Assembly (NCBI GenBank): GCA_902624575.1 | Contig: CACNXV010000001.1 | Coordinates: 1-44,552 of the forward strand | Source of the DNA: an uncultured Fidelibacterota bacterium | Lineage (GTDB): Bacteria; Fidelibacterota; Marinisomatia; Marinisomatales; Marinisomataceae | DNA length: 44,552 nucleotides | Direction of reading: 5' to 3' | Part shown: one piece after another, positions 35,469 to 41,825 of the stretch | Layout of the letters: every line of letters begins with the position of its first letter | Position numbering within the stretch: the stretch's first letter is position 1 | Made by a program: the position numbers and the translations under genes | Notes under the pieces: generated by a model | Seen by the model: the letters and a program-made list of their open reading frames with translations, nothing else | Told to the model about the DNA's origin: nothing | The model's database searches: none

Positions 35469-35838
35469 CTTTGAAGACATAGACTTTTCTTACTACAGAA
35501 AATTTGTTCTTGAATTAATGCGTATAGTATTGATTTTTATATTTTTAAACGCTGGCTTAAACAAATTACCTATTATTGACGGCCAAGGACTAACAAAAGC
35601 TTTACCATTATGGTTAGTTTATTTTGTAGTAATATTTGAAATTGTTGGTCCTATTTTTCTAGCTCTTGGTATTAAATATAGGCAATTACAACTCATTGGA
35701 TCCTCAATGATAGCAATCGTCATGCTAGGTGCGTCGTATATGAAATTTTTTGTTTGGGATAGCGCTCTTTTATCTAAAGACTTTATGTACCCATTTGTTT
35801 TATTTTTGATTTCTTCGATATTTATTACTGAAGAATAA
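35446..35838 (+). CDS. DoxX-like membrane protein
   Basis: A 130-aa protein with about four membrane segments (VLELMRIVLIFIFLNAGLNK; WLVYFVVIFEIVGPIFLAL; LIGSSMIAIVMLGASYM; FVLFLISSIFI). The FLNAGLNKL and EIVGPIFLALGI pattern matches DoxX/DoxD-like proteins of unknown physiological role. Several ATGs (35446, 35452, 35455, 35461) are possible starts; 35461 (MFSFED) would reduce the overlap with rmuC to 8 nt. A bidirectional terminator follows. Confidence 0.75.
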   Translation: MWMMKMFSFEDIDFSYYRKFVLELMRIVLIFIFLNAGLNKLPIIDGQGLTKALPLWLVYFVVIFEIVGPIFLALGIKYRQLQLIGSSMIAIVMLGASYMKFFVWDSALLSKDFMYPFVLFLISSIFITEE

Positions 35839-35854
35839 AAAAGAATTTTTCTAT

Positions 35855-35889
35855 AAAAAAAAGGTGTCTTCGACTAGACACCTTTTTTT
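35855..35889. terminator. Bidirectional Rho-independent terminator
   Basis: GGTGTCT (35863-35869) and AGACACC (35876-35882) pair with a 6-nt loop; the stem is flanked by A8 on the left and T7 on the right, so it works on both strands. It separates the convergent DoxX-like gene and the minus-strand motif protein at 35912. Confidence 0.92.
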
Positions 35890-35911
35890 GTATACCGAGG
35901 TAATGAGATAA

Positions 35912-36394
35912 CTATTTGGTATTGTAAGCAATAGCTTCGTCTTCATTAACTTCACTGAGTTGTGGTTCAGTGTGATTAACTTCAACTTCTTCTAATACTA
36001 TGTCGCGTTGGATGATTTCAAATGTTTCATCCACATAGTTGGTTGTATATAAATTTCCATTCCATTCAAAATTTTGACCTGGTCCGAGTGCATTTCTAGC
36101 AGCAAGGAAAGCTTCATTAAAAGAGGGAACAGGGGTAGTTTCAATTTGAACAACATTATCGCTTAATGTTGCCACTGCGTCTGTAGTCATGGCTTCATCA
36201 TTGACTGAATTACCCATATTTGCGTTATTAACTAATGAGGTAATTTCTACATCCACAGTGGCTTCATTGCGTAAGCTTTCTGAGGTAGTTGTATCGGCTA
36301 GTTCAACTTCTTCGGATTTATCCATTAGAAAAAACAGTGAACCGATGCATAAAATTACAGCTGCTAATACGAATTTTTCAACATTATTATACAT
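35912..36394 (-). CDS. Membrane-anchored protein with GPGQ-F-W-N-Y-TTNY motif (paralog 1)
   Basis: A 160-aa protein with an N-terminal membrane anchor (VEKFVLAAVILCIGSLFFL), an acidic, low-complexity middle rich in T, E, N and V, and a short conserved domain SFNEAFLAARNALGPGQNF followed by EWNGNLYTTNYVDETFEI. The same motif recurs in the protein at 39567-39956. From memory, a related GPG-x-F-x-W-x-G-x-x-Y-x-T motif occurs at the C-terminus of many Bacteroidota proteins, without known function. GGAG precedes the start on the minus strand. Confidence 0.75.
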   Translation of the reverse strand: MYNNVEKFVLAAVILCIGSLFFLMDKSEEVELADTTTSESLRNEATVDVEITSLVNNANMGNSVNDEAMTTDAVATLSDNVVQIETTPVPSFNEAFLAARNALGPGQNFEWNGNLYTTNYVDETFEIIQRDIVLEEVEVNHTEPQLSEVNEDEAIAYNTK

Positions 36395-36499
36395 ATTTTT
36401 TAACTCCGTTTGTTATGCCTCTTAATGTCTCTTTCATATTGTATATACTTTTAAATTATAATTAGGTTTCCAAGTATTTTGTATATTCATAGCCTAATC

Positions 36500-38227
36500 A
36501 TGAGTGAATTCAAAATAGAACTAAATTCAATTACAAAAAAACTTCCCAAGCATTTACAAAAGTACATAGTCAAACAACCATACGCTGAGTACACTGCTCA
36601 AGATCAGGCTGTTTGGAGATATGTTATGAAGGCAAATATTGATTATTTACAACATGTTGCCCATGAAAGCTTTTTACCAGGTTTAGCAAAATCTGGAATA
36701 ACTACTGATGAAATTCCTCACATGGAAGGTATGAACCGAATTCTCAAAGATATTGGTTGGGCAGCTGTGGCGGTTGATGGATTTATTCCACCAGCAGTAT
36801 TTATGGAATTTCAAGCAAATAATGTTTTAGTTATTTCAGCTGATATAAGAACAATTGAACACATAAAATATACACCAGCACCAGATATTATTCATGAGTC
36901 GGCTGGACATGCACCAATCATAGCCAAAAAAGAATATTCTAATTATTTAAAAGTCTTTGGTGAAATTGGCGCTAAAGCTATCTCCAAACCAATTGATGAC
37001 CAATTATTTAAAGCAATTAGACATTTATCAATTCTTAAAGAAAACCCTAATTCTTCAAAAAAAGAAATTGATTCAGCTACAGAAACAGTTGAGCATTTAC
37101 AAAAAAATATAGGCCAACTTTCTGAAATGGCTAAAGTAAGAAATTTGCATTGGTGGACTGTTGAATATGGATTAATTGGAACTCTTGAAAATCCTAAGAT
37201 TTATGGAGCTGGGCTTTTGTCTTCAATTTCAGAGTCTCAAGAATGTTTAGAACCAGATATTTCAAAAATACCTTACAGCTTAAAAGCTGCAGAAGTGAAT
37301 TTTGATATTACAACAGCGCAACCACAACTTTTTGTAACTGAATCATTTAAACAATTAAATGATGTTCTCGAAGAGTTTGCAAAAACAATGGCATTTAGAA
37401 CAGGTGGATTAAGTGGTATAAATAAACTTATTGAATCTGAAAAATTAGGTACAGTTCAATTAAGTTCAGGATTACAAATATCAGGAATATTTGCCAAGGT
37501 TTTACACGAAAATAATCAACCTATTTATCTTCAATCATCAGGTCCGTCATCCTTATCCTGCAATAATATAGAATTAAACGGTCATGATAAATCATACCAT
37601 CAAGATGGTTTTGGCAGTCCAGTTGGATCCATAGTAGGATTAGAAAAGTCTTTAGAGGATTGTTCAGATGAGGAATTAGAAAAAATAGGCATTATAGTTA
37701 ATCAAAATATTGAAATTACTTTTGATAACGGAGTACATGTTAATGGCAAGCTAATATCAATGACCCGCTCAGTTAGTGGAAAGCTTCTTCTTTTAACTTT
37801 TGATGAATGTAAAGTTAAGCTAGATAAACAGACTTTATTCGAACCAGAATGGGGTATATATGATATGGCAGTAGGTGAAACTATCACTTCATGTTTTGCT
37901 GGTCCAGCCTCCTATCAATCGTTTGAGGATGGTGGAGAATTATCATCTGAAAAACCTGCAGCAATTAGTTATTCAAAAGAGCAGTTAAATCTTCATTGTT
38001 ATTATAAAGAAGTAAAAAGCATGAGGAAAAATGATAATATTGATTCAAAAAGATTGCATGAAATCTTTAAAAACTTACAAACTAATTATCCTAACGACTG
38101 GTTGTTGTCATTAGAAATTTTAGAATTAAGTAAAGATGATCAAGAATTTGCTCAAAAAATAACATTTTATCTTAAAAAACTAACAAACTTTAAAGGATTA
38201 GTTTCCAAGGGATTAGATCTTTATTAA
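36500..38227 (+). CDS. Aromatic amino acid hydroxylase (phenylalanine 4-hydroxylase-like), long form
   Basis: A 575-aa protein if started at ATG 36500 (MSEFKIELN); ATG 36479 would add 7 residues. The N-terminal 300 residues are the pterin-dependent, non-haem iron hydroxylase core: IRTIEHIKYTPAPDIIHES, with the iron ligands in HESAGH, and LHWWTVEYGLIGT with the ligand Glu. It would convert phenylalanine to tyrosine (or act on tryptophan). The remaining 270 residues are an extension absent from the short proteobacterial PhhA (about 260-300 aa) but seen in other long bacterial forms. No pterin recycling enzyme (PhhB) is adjacent. Confidence 0.9.
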   Translation: MSEFKIELNSITKKLPKHLQKYIVKQPYAEYTAQDQAVWRYVMKANIDYLQHVAHESFLPGLAKSGITTDEIPHMEGMNRILKDIGWAAVAVDGFIPPAVFMEFQANNVLVISADIRTIEHIKYTPAPDIIHESAGHAPIIAKKEYSNYLKVFGEIGAKAISKPIDDQLFKAIRHLSILKENPNSSKKEIDSATETVEHLQKNIGQLSEMAKVRNLHWWTVEYGLIGTLENPKIYGAGLLSSISESQECLEPDISKIPYSLKAAEVNFDITTAQPQLFVTESFKQLNDVLEEFAKTMAFRTGGLSGINKLIESEKLGTVQLSSGLQISGIFAKVLHENNQPIYLQSSGPSSLSCNNIELNGHDKSYHQDGFGSPVGSIVGLEKSLEDCSDEELEKIGIIVNQNIEITFDNGVHVNGKLISMTRSVSGKLLLLTFDECKVKLDKQTLFEPEWGIYDMAVGETITSCFAGPASYQSFEDGGELSSEKPAAISYSKEQLNLHCYYKEVKSMRKNDNIDSKRLHEIFKNLQTNYPNDWLLSLEILELSKDDQEFAQKITFYLKKLTNFKGLVSKGLDLY

Positions 38228-38278
38228 TTATAATTATTTTTGAGTTTCTAATTATTTAATTCTTTTCTATTTTTGATT

Positions 38279-38560
38279 ATGGAAGAAACAATAGCAGTAT
38301 CGGCATATCTTTTAGTTTGGGCTTTATTAACTATTAAATCATTTGATTTAGCTCAATCTTTAAGAGTTGCAATAAATAATGGTGATACAGTAAGACCTAT
38401 AGCTAAAGCTTTTACATCTGTTTTTTGTATTATAGTTGGGTTGCTTTTTATGCAAACTCACTTATGGTTTGATATTTGGGACAGTATTGTTGTTTATGCA
38501 ATTCATCTCTTTATCATTGGATATCAAATGGTAATGATTTGGTACCCAAAACCTGAATAA
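38279..38560 (+). CDS. Small membrane protein of unknown function
   Basis: A 93-aa protein with three hydrophobic segments (SAYLLVWALLTIKSFDLA; SVFCIIVGLLFMQTHLWF; VVYAIHLFIIGYQMVMIWY). The ATG at 38279 is preferred over the upstream TTG at 38273. Seven nucleotides separate its stop from the SDR gene, so the two are probably co-transcribed. No family recognised. Confidence 0.7.
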   Translation: MEETIAVSAYLLVWALLTIKSFDLAQSLRVAINNGDTVRPIAKAFTSVFCIIVGLLFMQTHLWFDIWDSIVVYAIHLFIIGYQMVMIWYPKPE

Positions 38561-38567
38561 TATTAGT

Positions 38568-39563
38568 ATGGAAAAAGTTTTTGTAAGTGGTGGATCTGGA
38601 TTTATTTCATTACATCTAATCTCAAAGCTCATTCAAGAGGGCTATAAAGTACGTACGTCTTTACGCTCATTAGATAGAAAGCAAGAAGTCATTGATGCGG
38701 TTGAAAAAGAAGTATCAACGGAAGGCATGCTTGAATTCTGTGAACTTGATTTATTAAAAGACGAAGGATGGGATGAAGCTGTTGCTGGATGTGATTATGT
38801 CCAACATATTGCCTCACCAATACCAACAAGTAGTTCAAATGATTATGATGTTGTAGTAAAACCTGCAGTAAACGGTATAAAACTATGCCTTAACGCGGCT
38901 TTAAAGAATAATGTCAAACGTTTTGTAATGACATCCTCAGTTGCAGCGGTAGGGGGGTCAAATCACAAAAATGAATACGATGATACCGATTGGACAGATT
39001 TAAGTATGGATGTCGCTCCTTACCAGACTAGTAAAACCAAAGCGGAGCAATATTTATGGGACTTTATGAAAGATAACGAAGGAAAAACTGATATGGAAGC
39101 TGTTGCAATTAATCCGTCCATGGTTTTTGGAAGCTCGTTATCTGATGATATTGGCGCTTCAAATTTGGTTATTAAGCGTTTAATTGACGGATCATTACCT
39201 GTAACCTTAAATATTTGTATTAATATAGTTCATATTAAAGATGTTGCTGATATGCATTTTGAAGCAATGATTAATGACAAGGCTCCTGGAAAACGCTTTA
39301 TTGCATCAAATAATCACATGTTTTTTCCTGAAATAGCCAAAGTGCTCAATGATAATGGCTATAAAGCTCCTAAAATAAAACTACCTTCACTTTTAGCACG
39401 AATATTTTCCATTTTTGATAAGCAGATTAAACACTTTGTAAATGACATCGATATTTTACGTGTATATCATGCAAATAATGCAAAAAACATATTAGGTTGG
39501 AATTTTAGATCTTCAGAGTCAGCGATTATTGATGCTGCAAAGCAAATTAAAACACTATTATAA
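38568..39563 (+). CDS. NAD-dependent epimerase/dihydroflavonol reductase-like extended SDR
   Basis: A 331-aa Rossmann-fold oxidoreductase. The nucleotide-binding glycine motif is VSGGSGFISLHLI (GxxGFI), followed by RTSLRSLDRKQE, CDYVQHIASP, MTSSVAAVGG and the catalytic YQTSKTKAE (Tyr-x3-Lys). It resembles dihydroflavonol 4-reductase/aldehyde reductase-like SDRs; substrate unknown. The stop is 3 nt from the end of a convergent gene. Confidence 0.93.
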   Translation: MEKVFVSGGSGFISLHLISKLIQEGYKVRTSLRSLDRKQEVIDAVEKEVSTEGMLEFCELDLLKDEGWDEAVAGCDYVQHIASPIPTSSSNDYDVVVKPAVNGIKLCLNAALKNNVKRFVMTSSVAAVGGSNHKNEYDDTDWTDLSMDVAPYQTSKTKAEQYLWDFMKDNEGKTDMEAVAINPSMVFGSSLSDDIGASNLVIKRLIDGSLPVTLNICINIVHIKDVADMHFEAMINDKAPGKRFIASNNHMFFPEIAKVLNDNGYKAPKIKLPSLLARIFSIFDKQIKHFVNDIDILRVYHANNAKNILGWNFRSSESAIIDAAKQIKTLL

Positions 39564-39566
39564 TAT

Positions 39567-39956
39567 TTATTTCTTAGCTACTTCGTTTAAGAACGAATAA
39601 TCAATTTCAAATAAATCACTATCTTTAAAAGATCTAACAGCGATCATATCTGTAAAACGTTCATCAGTTTTATATGTATTACTTTCTTTATCAATTTTCA
39701 CAACCTCATCAGCAATAACAATAATTGTCTCATAATAATAGTTTGTTGTATAATATTTATTATTCCATTTAAATATTTGACCAGGTCCTTTTTTCTTTCT
39801 TGCTTGTCTAAAAGCTTCTGAAAAAGATTGTAATCCTTCAGCTCTATATTCATTTACATAATAGGTTCTTTGTATCATTCCATCTTCATCGATTTGTTGA
39901 TTGTCTTTTATATCATTAGAAGTGAAAGCAAGAAAGATAAATAGATTTGTTAGCAT
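39567..39956 (-). CDS. Exported protein with GPGQ-F-W-N-Y-TTNY motif (paralog 2)
   Basis: A 129-aa protein started at the minus-strand ATG ending at 39956, which is preceded by AAAAAGGAG (39962-39969 on the + strand) and gives a signal peptide MLTNLFIFLAFTSND; the upstream ATG at 40007 would put a basic extension ahead of it. The body carries SFSEAFRQARKKKGPGQIF followed by KWNNKYYTTNYYYETIIV, the same motif as the protein at 35912-36394, then a basic and acidic tail. Function unknown. Convergent with the SDR gene. Confidence 0.75.
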   Translation of the reverse strand: MLTNLFIFLAFTSNDIKDNQQIDEDGMIQRTYYVNEYRAEGLQSFSEAFRQARKKKGPGQIFKWNNKYYTTNYYYETIIVIADEVVKIDKESNTYKTDERFTDMIAVRSFKDSDLFEIDYSFLNEVAKK

Positions 39957-40028
39957 AAATGCTCCTTTTTGAGTTATCCTCAAAATTCTTTCTCTATTTC
40001 TTAACATATATTAAAAAAAATAGTTCCA

Positions 40029-40042
40029 AAATTTCGAAATTT
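40029..40042. promoter_or_regulatory. 14-bp palindrome upstream of paralog 2
   Basis: AAATTTCGAAATTT is a perfect 14-bp palindrome lying about 75 bp upstream of the minus-strand gene's preferred start and 33 bp from the end of the GIY-YIG gene. It could be an operator; AT-richness lowers the weight of the observation. Confidence 0.35.
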
Positions 40043-40074
40043 CTTGATTTTTTTCTAGGCGCATCTAACGAAGA

Positions 40075-40671
40075 TTAGTTTTTCGGAATAAATCCATAGT
40101 TCATTTCGCTAAAATTAGAGGCCTCATTTTTACATTTTTGTCTTAAACCTTTTTTTCCATGTACTTTATCTCTAAGTGGATTGTGTTCTATTGAATCATT
40201 TAATGTTGGTTTAAGATGTTTAACTAAATATTTTTCTAATTCTATAGCATCTTTTGTTTCTATGTAAAAATATTCAAGATTTTCTTTCATCCAATTTGTT
40301 AAAATTGTTTCTTTTGTATAGTCATCTTCTGGCAAAATAAAGTTAAAATTAGCAATATGATTAGGTATATTTTCTTGTTTATCAAATCTCGGGTATGCTT
40401 TAAGACTAAATTTTTTTTTAAATATTGCACCCAAAGATCTTCTTAAGGTAGAACCAGAAGAAGAGGTTTGTTTTGATGAGGTTTCAATGTGACTTCCAAA
40501 CCTACCAAAAATCGACTTTGTTTTAATAGCTCTTCCAATATAAACGATTCTAAAATAGTCAGGATTTTCAAATCCATCTAAAGCGGCTTTTTCATTTAAT
40601 CTAAATAAGTAAACACCATTTTCTCTTGGTAGTTCATCTCTATCAATTTCAGATACTTTCTTAAATAACAT
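40075..40671 (-). CDS. GIY-YIG nuclease-domain protein
   Basis: A 198-aa protein. The GIY-YIG core is recognisable: ENGVYLFRL (GVY at 19-21), RIVYIGRA (YIG at 44-46), the catalytic-type arginine in IFGRFGSHI (R57), and a late ELEKYLVKHLKPTLND (metal-binding Glu and the typical LKPxLN end). An insertion-like SSSGSTLRRSLGAIFKKKF follows the first half. Such stand-alone proteins may nick or cut DNA. It is transcribed away from the downstream operon and shares its intergenic region. Confidence 0.8.
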   Translation of the reverse strand: MLFKKVSEIDRDELPRENGVYLFRLNEKAALDGFENPDYFRIVYIGRAIKTKSIFGRFGSHIETSSKQTSSSGSTLRRSLGAIFKKKFSLKAYPRFDKQENIPNHIANFNFILPEDDYTKETILTNWMKENLEYFYIETKDAIELEKYLVKHLKPTLNDSIEHNPLRDKVHGKKGLRQKCKNEASNFSEMNYGFIPKN

Positions 40672-40803
40672 AGAATCTAATTTATGTTCTCTTATATATA
40701 TTCGTCAATGTGAATATAACTTATTGTCGATAAAAAATGTATTGAATTGCCTTTTTAAAGAAATATGGGAACCTAAATAACAAAATTATGTATATATGAT
40801 AGA

Positions 40804-40860
40804 TTTAAACGAAATTATTATATTTCACTTCCATTTTTTTATTCCTTTATTTCGTTTAAA
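40804..40860. repeat. Inverted repeat pair in intergenic region
   Basis: TTTAAACGAAAT (40804-40815) and ATTTCGTTTAAA (40849-40860) are perfect inverted copies separated by 33 nt. They lie between the divergent GIY-YIG gene and the + strand operon, in the longest gene-free stretch of the window (40672-40952), and may bind a regulator or form a hairpin. Confidence 0.6.
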
Positions 40861-40880
40861 CGCCTTAATTTCAGCATATA

Positions 40881-40907
40881 AACCTTTATATGTTGACATT
40901 TAAGGTT
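40881..40907. promoter_or_regulatory. Candidate operator overlapping the -35 box
   Basis: AACCTT (40881-40886) and AAGGTT (40902-40907) form a dyad whose centre contains ATGT-TG-ACAT. The TTGACA -35 box at 40893-40898 sits in the middle, so a dimeric protein bound here would block the promoter. Confidence 0.4.
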
Positions 40908-40921
40908 ATATTATTTATATT
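40893..40921 (+). promoter_or_regulatory. Sigma70-type promoter of the GHKL-ATPase operon
   Basis: TTGACA at 40893-40898 and TATATT at 40916-40921 are separated by 17 bp, close to the housekeeping consensus. A transcript would start near 40928, about 25 nt before the first gene. Confidence 0.7.
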
Positions 40922-40952
40922 TACGTATTATTAATTTAATTTAAGAGGGCAA

Positions 40953-41423
40953 ATGAAAGAAAAAATCATTAAAGAAATAGAATTTTTGATGGCTGATATT
41001 TTAATAGATAATATCCCAACCAGAAGAAGTTTAGATAGCGATCATACATTAAAACAAACAAAGTTTTGGAGGGGTGCTGATTTAACAGTCACAGATAACA
41101 TAGATGATGTGATTGCGCCTCATTCATTTTATGGTCAAGATGTTATTATTGTAACAAATTTAGCATATCAATTATCATGGGTCTTGTGTGAGCTGCGCGA
41201 TATTTATTCAAGAAATGATTTTTTCGATTATGATTTAAAATATCATATTTATGGAAAATTTGCTGATAGATTTAATATCTATCAAAAACAATCTTCCAAT
41301 GATAAAGATGTTATTTTAAAGTCCTTACAAGACTTAATCTATTCTAATGAATTTAAAATGTTACCGAATGATAGCACCGATTTAAATAGTTTAACCATAG
41401 ATCATATTCAAGGAGAAGCATAA
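40953..41423 (+). CDS. Uncharacterised protein, first gene of the GHKL-ATPase operon (156 aa)
   Basis: A cytoplasmic-looking 156-aa protein with no signal peptide or membrane segment. Notable segments are RRSLDSDHTLKQTKFWRGAD, PHSFYGQDVIIVTNLAYQLS and WVLCELRDIYSRNDFFDYD, suggesting a mostly helical fold. I do not recognise a family. AGAGGGC at 40944-40950 lies shortly before the ATG. The last base of its stop is the first base of the next ATG (TAATG), so the first two proteins are coupled and may form a complex. Confidence 0.75.
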   Translation: MKEKIIKEIEFLMADILIDNIPTRRSLDSDHTLKQTKFWRGADLTVTDNIDDVIAPHSFYGQDVIIVTNLAYQLSWVLCELRDIYSRNDFFDYDLKYHIYGKFADRFNIYQKQSSNDKDVILKSLQDLIYSNEFKMLPNDSTDLNSLTIDHIQGEA

Positions 41424-41653
41424 TGGGTATTAAAGAAAGAGAAGAAAAGTTTGTAATGTTAGCTGAAAAGAGAGTAAAAAGCGCATTAAATGCACTTAGA
41501 CTTGTTAAAAACTTGGCTAATAAATCAAACTATTCATATGAAGAAAGAGATGGTAATAAGATTTACCGAACACTCTTAAGAGAAGTTCAGAGTGTAAGAG
41601 AAGCATTTAGAAATAATGGTAAAGATTCTAGCAATGATTTCAAGTTGCGATAA
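41423..41653 (+). CDS. Small helical protein, second gene of the operon (76 aa)
   Basis: A 76-aa basic and probably all-helical protein: EKFVMLAEKRVKSALNALRL, VKNLANKSNYSYEERDGNK, then LLREVQSVREAFRNN. The LANKSNYxY core followed by an amphipathic helix recalls small helical proteins of unknown function found with accessory operons; this resemblance is from memory. Start overlaps the preceding stop by one base and AAGGAGAAG lies just upstream. Confidence 0.7.
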   Translation: MGIKEREEKFVMLAEKRVKSALNALRLVKNLANKSNYSYEERDGNKIYRTLLREVQSVREAFRNNGKDSSNDFKLR

Positions 41654-41825
41654 TAAGATTTTATTTATGTTCGAGTATCATATCAATCCCATGTTTTCAT
41701 TTTACTCCTTTTTGTTTTTTGTGTTGTTAAAAGGGGTTGGTATGATGCCTCCTTTCGTCGATTATAGTGGAGATTGGTCGTTCTCCACTATATCGTTAAT
41801 ATTAACACATAATTATGGAGTGTAA
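41654..41825 (+). promoter_or_regulatory. Structured leader before the GHKL-ATPase gene
   Basis: This 172-nt gap inside the operon holds an imperfect 15-bp hairpin (41676-41690 with 41733-41747; 12 Watson-Crick and 3 G-U pairs, 42-nt loop), a perfect 11-bp hairpin (41763-41773 with 41782-41792, 8-nt loop) and the palindrome GTTAATATTAAC (41795-41806). CTCC-containing stretches at 41705 and 41749, and in the second hairpin arm, could pair with the TGGAG (41816-41820) Shine-Dalgarno. An RNA switch or a structured non-coding RNA is possible. A 69-codon hydrophobic frame (41616-41825) also runs through it without a good ribosome site. Confidence 0.5.
41763..41792 (+). repeat. Perfect 11-bp hairpin upstream of ATPase start
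   Basis: TATAGTGGAGA and TCTCCACTATA pair exactly around an 8-nt loop, extendable by CGA/TCG with a one-base bulge. No T tract follows, so it does not look like an intrinsic terminator. Confidence 0.75.

Noticed and set aside
39957-40007. Upstream ATG (40007) of the minus-strand motif protein
   Set aside because: AAAAAGGAG sits ahead of the inner ATG at 39956, which gives a clean signal peptide.
40672-40952. Possible CRISPR-like or attachment-site repeats beside the accessory operon
   Set aside because: Only one inverted pair and one dyad are present; no regularly spaced direct repeats, integrase or tRNA gene were seen.
41616-41825. 69-aa hydrophobic frame ending right before the ATPase ATG
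   Set aside because: No ribosome site is visible, it overlaps the preceding gene, and it runs through strong inverted repeats; it could be a leader peptide but evidence is too thin to call it a gene.
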